Of a stretch of 64,000 nt of DNA, positions 1 through 8,305 are shown one piece after another. This stretch comes from Burkholderia sp. BCC1644 (GTDB lineage Bacteria > Pseudomonadota > Gammaproteobacteria > Burkholderiales > Burkholderiaceae). Location: positions 124,001 through 188,000 of the forward strand of contig NZ_CADFEI010000015.1 of the NCBI RefSeq assembly GCF_902833225.1, read 5' to 3'. Numbering within the stretch: the stretch's first letter is position 1; every line of letters begins with the position of its first letter. The notes under the pieces are model-generated. The model did not search any database, was not told the origin of the DNA, and saw only the letters and a list, made by a program, of their open reading frames with translations. The translations under genes were made by a program, and so were the position numbers.

Positions 1-372
1 CTGCGGCACGTACGGCACCGCAACGTCGCCCGGCTGCGTCGGCGGGTTGACCACGCCGCCCGCCACGACCGGTGCGCCCGACGCGCGCGCCGACCTCGCC
101 TGCACGGCTTCCGAGCGCGCCTCGCTGATCAGCTCGTTCGCGTTCTGCTGCGTGAGCACGCCGCGCTTCACGAGCAGGTTGATCAGGTTGATCACCACAC
201 TTTCCGTCGGCGCGGCCTTCCCCGATGCCGCCTGCGCCTCGAGCGACTGCCCGTGCGCGGCGGACGCGCACGTCAGCCCGAGCGTCAGCACCGCCGCGCC
301 GACACGCGACAGGCGCGTGGCCGGCACGCCATTGCGGGGCACCCCACCCCGTCCGTTCATCTTCCGAATCAT
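1..372 (-). CDS. Putative porin, N-terminal part (runs off the window)
   Basis: The first 124 codons of a minus-strand gene are visible and the frame is still open at base 1. The ATG at 372 has a GGAG about 7 bases upstream; a second in-frame ATG lies at 360. The first 40 or so residues form a signal peptide with a hydrophobic stretch ending in Ala-Ala-His-Gly. The mature start carries the helix VVINLINLLVKRGVLTQQNA and then a GDVAVPYVPQ segment, a pattern I associate with Porin_5-type putative porins. It lies just downstream of tonB, exbD and exbB, so an outer-membrane channel served by this energy-transducing set is plausible. The barrel itself is outside the window, so the family call is moderate. 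Confidence 0.6.
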   Translation of the reverse strand, partial: MIRKMNGRGGVPRNGVPATRLSRVGAAVLTLGLTCASAAHGQSLEAQAASGKAAPTESVVINLINLLVKRGVLTQQNANELISEARSEAVQARSARASGAPVVAGGVVNPPTQPGDVAVPYVPQ

Positions 373-464
373 CGAAGCACTCCGAACAATTTTCGTTTCT
401 TTTCCGGCAGCATCCGTGCAACGGCGCTGCCCCATGATTCTTTCGTGGTCTCTCTCGCGCATCG

Positions 465-1163
465 TCATGCCGGCTTGCGGCCCTGGAGCTTGACGAGCAC
501 CGGATACGACGTCGCCGGCGGCGGGACTTCATCGACCCTGCCGAGCGCTTCCACTGCCGCGACGACAGCCGTGTCGATCTTCGCGTCGCCGGTCGACTGC
601 GCGATCGTCACCTTCGTGATCCGCCCCGACGCATCCATCCACAGGTTCAGGCTGCCCGCGAAGCGCGCGCCGCCCGCCTCCTGCACGCCCTTGTCCTGTT
701 CGATCGCGCGCTGCAGCAGATACACCATGTATTGCGCGTAGCTCGCATTGCCGAACTTGCCGCCCCCGCCGCTACCGACCATTCCCGAGCCGTCGCCCGC
801 GCCGATGCCGAAGCTGTCGGTGCCGGCCTGCGCATCGGCATTCATCGTCATCTGCTTCGGCTGGTTGTCCGACGGCTTCGGCGCCTCGGACGGTTTCGGC
901 GCGATCGTCGGCCGGTCGACCGGCGTCTTGACCTCCTCCTTCACCTTCTCGGGCGGCGGCTTCTGTTGCGGCGGCGGCGGGGGCGGCGGCAACGGGATCA
1001 CCGTCGTCACCTGCGGCGCGCTCACGCGCTTCACGCCCGCGGTATCGCCGGCGAAATGCCAGATCAGCGCGGCCAGCCCCGCGAGCACGAGCGCGATCGC
1101 CACCGGCTTCACGAAGCGGCCGGGGCCTTTCTGCGGCGGGCCGCCGTTATAGGTCATTTCCAT
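465..1163 (-). CDS. tonB: Energy transducer TonB family protein
   Basis: A 232-residue inner-membrane anchored periplasmic protein that would pass proton-motive force from ExbB/ExbD to outer-membrane partners. A single membrane helix lies at about residues 18-38. A proline-rich periplasmic spacer with runs of Pro and Lys/Glu follows (about 50-100), then a Gly-rich linker and a C-terminal TonB-like domain (about 155-230). It starts 4 bases after the exbD stop and is surely co-transcribed. The TonB of the P. aeruginosa PUMA3 region occupies the same place after exbB2-exbD2. The real partner cannot be named; the porin-like gene 92 bases downstream and the TpsB upstream are candidates by position only. 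Confidence 0.85.
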   Translation of the reverse strand: MEMTYNGGPPQKGPGRFVKPVAIALVLAGLAALIWHFAGDTAGVKRVSAPQVTTVIPLPPPPPPPQQKPPPEKVKEEVKTPVDRPTIAPKPSEAPKPSDNQPKQMTMNADAQAGTDSFGIGAGDGSGMVGSGGGGKFGNASYAQYMVYLLQRAIEQDKGVQEAGGARFAGSLNLWMDASGRITKVTIAQSTGDAKIDTAVVAAVEALGRVDEVPPPATSYPVLVKLQGRKPA

Positions 1164-1167
1164 CGCG

Positions 1168-1578
1168 TCAGCCGCCCTGCTTCGCCTTGCCGGTCACGAG
1201 CCCGACCTGCGACAGGTCGAGGCGGCGCAGCAGGTCGAGCACGTCCATGACTTTCTGGTACTGCACGGCCGCGTCGCCCTTCAGCACGATCGGGAATTCC
1301 GGATTGGTCGCCTTCTCGGTGCGCAGCCGGCTTTCGAGTTCGTCCATCGTCACCGGGTACGCGTCGAGGAACACCTGCCCCGAATCGGCCACCGTGATCG
1401 CCTTCGTCTTCGGCTTCGCCAGACTCGCTGACGAGCTCGCCTTCGGCAGGTCGACCTTGATGCCCTGCACCGACGCGGTCGTCATGATGATGAAGATGAT
1501 CAGCAGCACGTACGCGAGGTCGAGCATCGGTGTGATGTTGATGTCGTCGTACGGCTTGTCGTCGTCCTGAACCTGCAT
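1168..1578 (-). CDS. exbD: Biopolymer transporter ExbD
   Basis: A 136-residue protein with a short cytoplasmic N-terminus and one transmembrane helix (about 20-42) that begins with the sequence ITPMLDLAYVLLIIF. Asp20 in this stretch corresponds to the conserved proton-path aspartate of ExbD/TolR. A periplasmic domain completes the protein. The length is usual for the family. It sits between the ExbB fusion gene (28-base gap) and tonB (4-base gap), giving a three-gene proton-driven motor operon. Confidence 0.92.
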   Translation of the reverse strand: MQVQDDDKPYDDINITPMLDLAYVLLIIFIIMTTASVQGIKVDLPKASSSASLAKPKTKAITVADSGQVFLDAYPVTMDELESRLRTEKATNPEFPIVLKGDAAVQYQKVMDVLDLLRRLDLSQVGLVTGKAKQGG

Positions 1579-1606
1579 GGTGGTCTCCAGCGTGCGTTCG
1601 ATGCGC

Positions 1607-3412
1607 TCAGTCGGCCAGTACGGCGTGATCGGGCGAGCGGTGCGCTTCGGCGAGGCGCGTGACGAATTCGTCGACGAACACCTGCATGTTCGCCGTCACG
1701 TTCTTGTTGCGGATCAGCAGGTAGTTGTAGCCGAACAGCGCGGGGATCGCGACGAACAGGCCCGTGACCGTGGCGAGCAGCGCGGCCGCGATACCCGGCG
1801 CGATCGCGTTGACGTTCACGTCGCCGGCCGCCGCGATCGCCGCGAACGTGATCATCACGCCGACCACCGTGCCGAGCAGGCCGAGGAACGGGCCGCCCGA
1901 GATCGCGATCGTCAGCAGCACCATCGATTTCGACAGCCGCTGGTTCTCGCGCACGAGCGTCGCGTCCATCGACGCGCGGATCGCCTCGATCGATTCGGAC
2001 GTGATCACCGTGCGACCGTTGCCGTCCACGCGGCTGTGGATCTCGTGCACGCCGGCCTTGTACAGCCGGTACAGCGACGACTGGTACAGCCGGCGGCCGT
2101 CGGCGCTCGCTTCGTCGACATGCGCGAGACCGACCAGGTGACGCCCGGCCACTTCGCGAAAGCGCTGCACGAAATACTGGTTCGCCTTGTCGACGGTGCC
2201 GACGTAGCGCGCCTTGGTCCACATCACGATCCACGACACGAGCGCCATGCCGAGCAGGATCGCGATCACGACCCACGCGTCGACGGTCACCGACTGCACG
2301 ATCACGCCGAAGTAGCCGAAGCCGAAGCCCGACTGCTTCTCGTCGGCACCGTACGCGACGAGCTTCGATTCCGAACCCTGCGCGAGCGCATCGACGGCGA
2401 TGGCGGCCGGCGAGCGTGCGATCTTCGACAGGCGCAGTTCATCGAGCGCGCCCGCATACGCGGCGAACCCGGCCGGCGCGCCGCTGGCGTCCGCGCCGAT
2501 CGTCGCCGCGCCGGTCAGCGCGGGCAGCGTCGCCGCGACCTGCGCGGCCTGCTTGCCGTTCACGTAGACGGTCAGGTTCTTGCCGTCGGCCGTGACGGCG
2601 AGGTAGGTCCACTGGTTCGCGGCGACCGGCGGGGCGGCCGGCGTGCGCACCGGCGCGGGATTGTTGGCCGCGCCGTCGACTTCCGCGAACGGCACGCCGT
2701 TGTCGAGGCCGATCAGCAACGCGTTCGCGCTGTCGCGGCGGCTGTACAGCAGCGTGTTCGCCGCCAGCGCCGACGGCTTCACCCATGCACTGAACGTGAA
2801 GCTGCCGCCGGCCGGCACATTCAACGATGCGCTCGCCGGCAACGTCAGCGAGCCCGTGCCGTCGAACCGCGCACCCTTGCCGACGATGCCGTCCTCGACC
2901 GTGCGGAACGACGCGTTCTGCGCGTGGTTGCCGTACGCGGTCGCATCCTTCGGCGGCGCGCCGGCCGCGCCGTTGAAGTGGTAGACGAGCGTGTAGTCGG
3001 CATCGAACGTTTCGGCCGGCCGGCCGCCGTCCGGCGCCTTCTTGTTGCCGTAGTACATCCAGATCGACTCCGCGGCGCCGGCCGGCATCTTCGGCACGTC
3101 GACCCAGATCAGGGCGACGCCGAGCACGGGATCGTATTGCTCGACGTGGAAATTCAGCGGCGTCTTGTCGTCGGCGGCGACGAAGCGGATGTCCGCGCCG
3201 TTGTCGGCCAGCCCGTCGAACTGGAAGTTGCCGGAATGCAGGCGGATCAGCAGCGGCACGCGGCCGGCCGACTCCGCGAGGTTCGCGCCTTTCGGGCTCG
3301 CGTCGATCGTGATCGACTTCCGGTACGACCAGTCGTTCTGCCACCACGCGTTCGCGATGCCGGGCAGCACGCCGAGCATCACCGCCAACAGGAAAAACAA
3401 GACTCGCTTCAC
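1607..3412 (-). CDS. exbB: ExbB/MotA/TolQ proton channel protein with N-terminal DUF2341 and ConA-like domains
   Basis: A 601-residue protein, far longer than a normal ExbB (about 240). I start it at GTG 3412 because GGGGAG lies 6 bases upstream and the next residues form a clean signal peptide (VKRVLFFLLAVMLG, cleaved near ANA). An ATG 57 bases further upstream lacks this. Residues about 23-140 look like a DUF2341 domain (WWQNDWSYRKSITI start). About 150-330 look like a LamG/concanavalin-like lectin fold. After a helix near 375-400 comes the MotA/TolQ/ExbB domain with the GPFLGLLGTVVGVM motif and two further helices. The export signal places the lectin-like part in the periplasm. exbD and tonB follow. 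Whether the exodomain binds glycan or protein is unknown. Confidence 0.85.
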   Translation of the reverse strand: MKRVLFFLLAVMLGVLPGIANAWWQNDWSYRKSITIDASPKGANLAESAGRVPLLIRLHSGNFQFDGLADNGADIRFVAADDKTPLNFHVEQYDPVLGVALIWVDVPKMPAGAAESIWMYYGNKKAPDGGRPAETFDADYTLVYHFNGAAGAPPKDATAYGNHAQNASFRTVEDGIVGKGARFDGTGSLTLPASASLNVPAGGSFTFSAWVKPSALAANTLLYSRRDSANALLIGLDNGVPFAEVDGAANNPAPVRTPAAPPVAANQWTYLAVTADGKNLTVYVNGKQAAQVAATLPALTGAATIGADASGAPAGFAAYAGALDELRLSKIARSPAAIAVDALAQGSESKLVAYGADEKQSGFGFGYFGVIVQSVTVDAWVVIAILLGMALVSWIVMWTKARYVGTVDKANQYFVQRFREVAGRHLVGLAHVDEASADGRRLYQSSLYRLYKAGVHEIHSRVDGNGRTVITSESIEAIRASMDATLVRENQRLSKSMVLLTIAISGGPFLGLLGTVVGVMITFAAIAAAGDVNVNAIAPGIAAALLATVTGLFVAIPALFGYNYLLIRNKNVTANMQVFVDEFVTRLAEAHRSPDHAVLAD

Positions 3413-3479
3413 GATCCACTCCCCGAATGTGCGGGCGCCGCGCTCGTCGCATCGCCCCGCCACGATCAAAAAAAATCCG

Positions 3480-5132
3480 TCAGAACCCCAGCCTCACGTA
3501 GAAATCGAACCGCGGGCTGTATTGCCGCGTATAGACACCCGCCTTCAACGGCCAGCCGGCCTCGAAATCCGCGCTCGCGTACTTCATGAGCTGCACCCGC
3601 GTGCCGACGCCGACGCTCATCAGGTTGAAGCGCGACGTCTGCTCCGGCAGCGGGCTCAACAGCCACAGGTGCGCCGCGTCGAAAAATGCGTGGAAGCGCC
3701 ACTCGTTCAGGCGGCTGCCGACTGCGCCGCCAAGCCACTTCGCAAGCGACGGGCTACGCAGCTCGAGCGATGCGATCACGCCACTGTCGGCCGTGTTCTC
3801 GGCCTGCATGTAGCCGCGCACGCTGTTCATCCCGCCCGCGGCGAACTGCTCGCTCGACACGAGCGGCGAGTTCGAGATCTGTGCGTTCACGTGCGCGTTG
3901 GCCTGCATGTCGTTCGCGAAGCGCTGCGTGTGGTTCACGTCGAACTTGCCGTACACGAAATCGGGCGTCGCGTTGTAGCGCTTGTTGTCCCATGCGCCCC
4001 AGTCGCTGCCGAGGCCGCGAATGTTCGTCGTCAACGACGCGGAGAACGAGGTCTGCGAATTCTTCAGGCTCAACTGGCCGTTGTAGGACAGCGTGACCGG
4101 CACGTAGGTGAGCGGCGCCGTCGAGCCGCCCTGGCCCGGCAGCGACACGTCTTCGTCGTAATGCTTGCGATCGATCTCGATGCTGACCGAGTGCGCGTAG
4201 GTTTCAGTGGCCGGCAGCGAATAGATCGCCGTGAAGCCGTACGTGGTGCCCTTGCCGAGCACGTTGGTGTTGCCGACCGACGCGACGTTGCTGTCCGAAT
4301 GCACGACCGTCGCGAGGAAGCTCCAGCGCGAATCCTTGATCGGCGCGAGATACGAGAACGCGTAGACACGCGCATCGTTCGGATGCTGCGGCGCGATCAC
4401 GTAGGTGCCGGAAATCACGTGGCCGAGCTGCCAGAGATTCGAATAGCTGAGGCTCGCGGTCGTACGCAGCGTCGACGTGCCGGGGCTGTTGTCGTTGTTC
4501 AGTTCGAGCGAGCCGTGCAGCGGGCTGTGATCGTCGACCTTCAGGTCGACGTCGACCGTCTGCGGCAGCGCGCCCGGCTTCAGCACCGGTATAACCTGCC
4601 GGTCGGCCGAGCGGTTCAGGTCGGTGAGTTGCTGCTGCGCCTGGTTGAAATCGGGCACCTGGCCTTCGGCGAGCGCCGGCACCGCATCGCGGATGTTCTG
4701 CGGCGAGTTGTATTTCGCGCCATCGACGCGCAAGCGCCCGACCTTCGCCTCGGTCACCTGCAGCAGGATCACGCCGTTCTTCACCTGCTGCTGCGGCAGC
4801 TCGACGACGACCGACTGGTAGCCGCGATCCTGGTACGCCTTCTGCAACGCATCGCGCGCCGCGTTCACGTCGGCGAGCGTGCGCCCCGGCCCTTCGAACG
4901 GATACACGGCCTTCTCGATCTCGAGCGTCGGCAACGTCGTGTTGCCGCGCACCACGAAGGCATTCACGTCGAACGACTGCGGTGCGGCCGGCGCCGCCTT
5001 CACGGCAGGCGCGGCTTCCTGCGCATGAATGCCCGGCGCGACGCTCAACCCTCCGGCCAGCACGGCACCAGCCAGGCATCGGCAATTCAGCCGCCATCGT
5101 TCGCGTGACTTGCGGTCTACTCTCGGCGGCAT
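3480..5132 (-). CDS. ShlB/FhaC/HecB family two-partner secretion transporter (TpsB)
   Basis: A 550-residue outer-membrane transporter that would move the TpsA exoprotein across the outer membrane. It has a signal peptide ending near IHAQE, a POTRA_2-type domain at about 50-130 (FVVRGNTTLPTLEIEKAVYP) and a second POTRA region to about 200. The ShlB-type 16-strand barrel takes up the rest and ends in a C-terminal Phe (YVRLGF), typical of outer-membrane barrels. GGGGA lies about 8 bases before the ATG. The cognate TpsA is most likely the giant gene at 20700-33431, 15 kb away. P. aeruginosa PdtB is separated from PdtA in a comparable though shorter way. The exbB fusion gene follows 67 bases downstream. 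A degenerate copy of the locus promoter module lies at 5208-5240. Confidence 0.92.
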   Translation of the reverse strand: MPPRVDRKSRERWRLNCRCLAGAVLAGGLSVAPGIHAQEAAPAVKAAPAAPQSFDVNAFVVRGNTTLPTLEIEKAVYPFEGPGRTLADVNAARDALQKAYQDRGYQSVVVELPQQQVKNGVILLQVTEAKVGRLRVDGAKYNSPQNIRDAVPALAEGQVPDFNQAQQQLTDLNRSADRQVIPVLKPGALPQTVDVDLKVDDHSPLHGSLELNNDNSPGTSTLRTTASLSYSNLWQLGHVISGTYVIAPQHPNDARVYAFSYLAPIKDSRWSFLATVVHSDSNVASVGNTNVLGKGTTYGFTAIYSLPATETYAHSVSIEIDRKHYDEDVSLPGQGGSTAPLTYVPVTLSYNGQLSLKNSQTSFSASLTTNIRGLGSDWGAWDNKRYNATPDFVYGKFDVNHTQRFANDMQANAHVNAQISNSPLVSSEQFAAGGMNSVRGYMQAENTADSGVIASLELRSPSLAKWLGGAVGSRLNEWRFHAFFDAAHLWLLSPLPEQTSRFNLMSVGVGTRVQLMKYASADFEAGWPLKAGVYTRQYSPRFDFYVRLGF

Positions 5133-5207
5133 GCGCCATTCCCCTTTGTTGTTCCGGATCGAAGCGTTGCGCGCTGCACCCGCCGCTCGCCCCGCTATCA
5201 GTTGCCT

Positions 5208-5240
5208 GTTTCACTTTGATGACGATTGATTCGCCATCCT
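5208..5240 (-). promoter_or_regulatory. Degenerate copy of the locus promoter module upstream of tpsB
   Basis: On the plus strand, heptamers GTTTCAC (5208-5214) and ATGACGA (5219-5225) are separated by 4 bases. They are followed after 2 bases by GATTCGCCATCC, which resembles the GTTACGGACCATT core with two bases missing. ATGACGA is identical to the heptamer in the copy at 40502. No GTC element is found at the expected distance, so this is weaker than the three good copies. Confidence 0.3.
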
Positions 5241-5282
5241 TATCATGAGCTGCGCAATGCTTCTTATGCCGTCGATCCGAAC

Positions 5283-5930
5283 TCAGCCGTGACGCGTCAG
5301 CGCCGCCTGCGCATCGGCCTCGAAACCGAACTGCGTCGCAGCGAACTGCAACAGCGTATCGACGCACGCCGCGAGCGACACGCACCCGGTATCGATCGTG
5401 AGATCGGCTTCCACCGGCGGTTCGTACGGCGCCGAAACGCCCGTGAATTCCGGCAGCGCACCGCACCGCGCCTTCGCATACAGCCCTTTCGGATCCCGCG
5501 TCTCGCAGCAGGCCAGCGGCGTGCTCACATACACTTCACGGAATGCCGGCCCCACGATTGCTCTCGCCGCATCGCGCATCGCCGCAAGCGGCGAAATGAC
5601 CGCGACGATCGCCAGCGCACCGGATTCGCTCGTCAGCGCCGCGACTTCGGCGATGCGTCGCACGTTCTCGAAGCGATCCTGCACCGTAAAACCGAGATCC
5701 CGATTCAGCCCCGTCCGCAACCGGTCGCCGTCGAGCACCACCGGATGCACGCGCCGGTCGCGCAGTCGCGCCGCCACCGCGTCGGCCAGCGTCGTCTTGC
5801 CCGCGCCCGACAACCCCGTGAGCCACAACACCCCGCCGGCCCGCTGCGGCGATGCGCTCCGCCCTGCGCGAGCCACGTCTACCGATAAGGACGAAACGAC
5901 GTTCGGAAACCCGCAACGATCGATTTTCAT
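5283..5930 (-). CDS. cysC: Adenylylsulfate (APS) kinase CysC
   Basis: A 215-residue cytoplasmic enzyme predicted to phosphorylate APS to PAPS, the sulfuryl donor for sulfotransferases. The Walker A loop GLSGAGKTT lies at about residues 40-48. The typical VVLDGDRLRTGLN segment, the FTVQDRFENVRR stretch and the late DPKGLYAKA motif follow. I use the ATG at 5930, which overlaps the stop of the upstream gene (TGATG). That tight coupling with the TIGR03032 gene suggests a joint role. No cysD, cysN, cysH or sulfotransferase is present in the window, so PAPS use in ordinary sulfate assimilation is not supported by context. Sulfation of a surface product is an inference. Confidence 0.88.
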   Translation of the reverse strand: MKIDRCGFPNVVSSLSVDVARAGRSASPQRAGGVLWLTGLSGAGKTTLADAVAARLRDRRVHPVVLDGDRLRTGLNRDLGFTVQDRFENVRRIAEVAALTSESGALAIVAVISPLAAMRDAARAIVGPAFREVYVSTPLACCETRDPKGLYAKARCGALPEFTGVSAPYEPPVEADLTIDTGCVSLAACVDTLLQFAATQFGFEADAQAALTRHG

Positions 5931-7102
5931 CACGCGCGCTCCCCCGCCTTCGCCGGTTCGTCGTCCTCGCGCGGGCGCGTCTGCCAGAAGCCGCCCTGCA
6001 TCGTCACGATCGAAGGCGTCTCGGCCCATTGATTCGGGCTCAGGATTTCAGCACGCCGCACGTTCGGGATCACCTGCACGTCGAAGATCTCGTCGACACC
6101 GTTGAAGAACTGCAGGATGCCGAGCACGTCGCCGGTGTTCGCGTCGAGCGCGGCAACGCCCGCGACCAGCACATCCGATTCGCTTTCGATCGGCAACCCC
6201 TGCGGACCGCGTTTGTCGCGCAGCTTCGACAGCCCGACGAACAGCACGCCACCGTACTCGGCGAGACCGTGCGTAAAGCCCGGCAGCTTCGCGAACACGC
6301 GCCGCGCGCCGGACTGCGGATCGATCTGCAGCACGTGGCCGCGGCCGCCTTCGAGCACATGCAAGCGCCCGCCGATCACGCGCGGCGAATGCGGCATCGA
6401 CAGCCCCGATGCGACGATCCGGCCGGACGGCACCTCCATCACGATGCCGCTGCTTGCCATCCCGCTCCGCCAGCCGAACGGCTCGTTGCTCATGCCGAGC
6501 GCGGTCGCGAACCGCACCTTGCCGTCGGCGAACGCCATGCCGTTCAGGTGGCAGCGATCGTCCGGCCTGGTCTCCGTCACGAACGGCGGCTGCCAGATCG
6601 GCGTGAAATTGAAATAGCCGTCGATCACGCTGATGCACGAATAGCGCGTGTTGACCGCGAGCAGCACGTGCTTGTCGAACGCCATGTCGTGCAGGTCGAG
6701 ATCGCCGGTGTAGTAGGCCATGCGCGGCACGAACATCGCGTCGTAGTGATCGGGCCGGGCCGGATAGTGCGGCGCGAGCGTCGACACGTTGGCGAACACC
6801 ATCAGCTCGTGCATCGTCGCGACCGCGAGCCGGTTGCCCGACACGGCCATCCCCATCGAGCGCGGCAACAGGCACGCGGACAGCGTCGGCACGCCGTCGT
6901 CGACACCGATCACGGCCACGCCGGACGGGCGGCGGCTCACGGCCAGCGAGCACTTGAGCGCCTCGAGCACCTGCAGGAAGCGCCCGGTGTCGCGCAGGTT
7001 GATGACCGGCGACAGCGCTTCCGCCTGCCGCGCCGATGCATCGTCAGTCGGCGCGCCGCTTTCATCCGCCGGCCGGGTTTCCTCGAACTGTTCCACTGTC
7101 AT
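5930..7102 (-). CDS. TIGR03032 family protein of unknown function
   Basis: A 390-residue protein. The start chosen is the ATG at 7102 (MTVEQFEETR), since upstream codons are low-complexity. It has no signal peptide or membrane helix. It carries the patterns I associate with the uncharacterised TIGR03032/DUF4915 family: the CHLNGMAFADGKVRF region, MPHSPRVIGGRLHVLEGGRG and the LPGFTHGLAEYGGVLFVGLS region, consistent with a beta-propeller-like repeat fold. Its stop codon overlaps the cysC start, so the two are translated together. Function is unknown; it may act on the same substrate as the PAPS-dependent step. Confidence 0.75.
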   Translation of the reverse strand: MTVEQFEETRPADESGAPTDDASARQAEALSPVINLRDTGRFLQVLEALKCSLAVSRRPSGVAVIGVDDGVPTLSACLLPRSMGMAVSGNRLAVATMHELMVFANVSTLAPHYPARPDHYDAMFVPRMAYYTGDLDLHDMAFDKHVLLAVNTRYSCISVIDGYFNFTPIWQPPFVTETRPDDRCHLNGMAFADGKVRFATALGMSNEPFGWRSGMASSGIVMEVPSGRIVASGLSMPHSPRVIGGRLHVLEGGRGHVLQIDPQSGARRVFAKLPGFTHGLAEYGGVLFVGLSKLRDKRGPQGLPIESESDVLVAGVAALDANTGDVLGILQFFNGVDEIFDVQVIPNVRRAEILSPNQWAETPSIVTMQGGFWQTRPREDDEPAKAGERA

Positions 7103-7709
7103 GCACCTGTCGGCTTCACGCCGCCTGATGAGAAAAAATGCGCGCGTTTGCGTACTCCCGCCCGCTGGCCCGACGCACGCGCGTCGATCGCGAACAGTGC
7201 CGCGTACGGCGCACCAAGTCGCAGCTCCCACCTACCTAGACGGAACGAAGCGCGGATTGCCGCAATGTTTTTTGCGTGACGCCGGCCGATCCGCCGGCAG
7301 GGGCAAGCGGTCGACGCAAGCGGCCTGCAATGCGCGCGGCCGCCCCTCGCGCGAGACTCGCGAGACGCGGCGCATGACCTTGCGTGGCCCCCGTTTCGTG
7401 TACGTGTCGTTGCCTGGCCGACGGGCGGCGCTTCAGCGGCCCGCGCGCTAAACCGCGACGGGCCAGCGTGCGGCCCGACAATCCTCCGGTTTCAACCGGG
7501 AAGTTTTTGTGACATTCCACTGAAGATATTCACGAAACACGCGCGAAACACGGCACGCGATCGTCGGGACCGTTTACGCGGCACCGCCGCACCGCGGCCT
7601 CGCGGCGCGCGGCACGGCAGACCGCAAGCGCGTACGAAATCCTGCGGCTTGCGGCCACCCGCTTCGTCCTAGCTATTGAGAACAGAACACGTCAACGACA
7701 GGACACTCC
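7103..7709. other. Intergenic region between divergent genes
   Basis: About 600 bases with no convincing gene. Open frames here have poor composition and no ribosome binding site. A small hairpin (CCGGT, 4-base loop, ACCGG, about 7486-7499) is followed by GAAGTTTTT on the plus strand. The promoters of the TIGR03032-cysC pair (leftward) and of the 7710 gene (rightward) should lie here. I see no copy of the locus promoter module. Confidence 0.5.
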
Positions 7710-8273
7710 ATGTCATTCGCCACGATGCTCGTACGGTGGCTCGCCGGGCGGTTGTCCGGCGCCGCCGGAATGCCGGGCCCGTTGCGGCCGCGCGCCGCTC
7801 ATGCCGCGTCGAATCCGCCGCTGCGCTGGCGCACGCCGTGGCTCGCGTGGCAGCTGCTGTCGTGGTCCGTGCTCACGCTGCTCGCGCCGCCGATCTGGAT
7901 GATCGGTACGCTGCTGCTGATCAATCCGTCGAGCGACCAGCCACTGTTCTGGGCGCTCGCGATGGCGATCGTGCCCGTCGCAAACGGGGTCGCGATCGTC
8001 GCGACGAACCAGCGGCATCACCGCGCGCCGTTCACGCGGCGCCCGGCGGTTGCAGCGCACATGTTCGCGATCGCGATGATCGTCGGCTGCACGCTGTTCG
8101 TGCTGCTGCTGTGGCGCTCGCATGCGATCGCCGGCCTCGTCGGCCCGCTTGCGGCCGACGGCATGCGTCCCGCGACGCTCGCGTGCTGGGTCGCGGGGCT
8201 CGCCGCGCTGTTCGGCGTCACGTCATCTGCGCATGCGAGCATCGCGCATGCGTGGCTGGCGTTCGACGTGTGA
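7710..8273 (+). CDS. Hypothetical membrane protein, about four helices
   Basis: A 187-residue protein that I do not recognise. Hydrophobic segments lie at about residues 45-70, 78-98, 113-135 and 155-178, joined by short basic loops, which suggests an inner-membrane protein with four helices. It ends at a TGA 32 bases before the gspK start. A GTG that would start gspK earlier overlaps that stop, so the two genes are probably co-transcribed. It may be an accessory of the pseudopilus machinery, but only position supports this. Confidence 0.6.
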   Translation: MSFATMLVRWLAGRLSGAAGMPGPLRPRAAHAASNPPLRWRTPWLAWQLLSWSVLTLLAPPIWMIGTLLLINPSSDQPLFWALAMAIVPVANGVAIVATNQRHHRAPFTRRPAVAAHMFAIAMIVGCTLFVLLLWRSHAIAGLVGPLAADGMRPATLACWVAGLAALFGVTSSAHASIAHAWLAFDV

Positions 8274-8305
8274 GCGCGCCGCGCCGACACTGCGGGGGCA
8301 CGCGG

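Noticed and set aside
1577-3589. A 670-codon plus-strand open frame over exbB
   Set aside because: Its translation is Arg/Val/Asp-rich low-complexity sequence, with no start signal, antisense to a clear ExbB fusion gene.
7236-7520. A 94-codon minus-strand ORF in the intergenic region
   Set aside because: Arg/Ala-rich translation, no ribosome binding site and no family features.
7676-8305. Extension of gspK upstream to about 7676
   Set aside because: The upstream part is in a different frame from the real membrane-protein gene and codes for Arg/Ala-rich sequence; the GspK signature starts after 8306.
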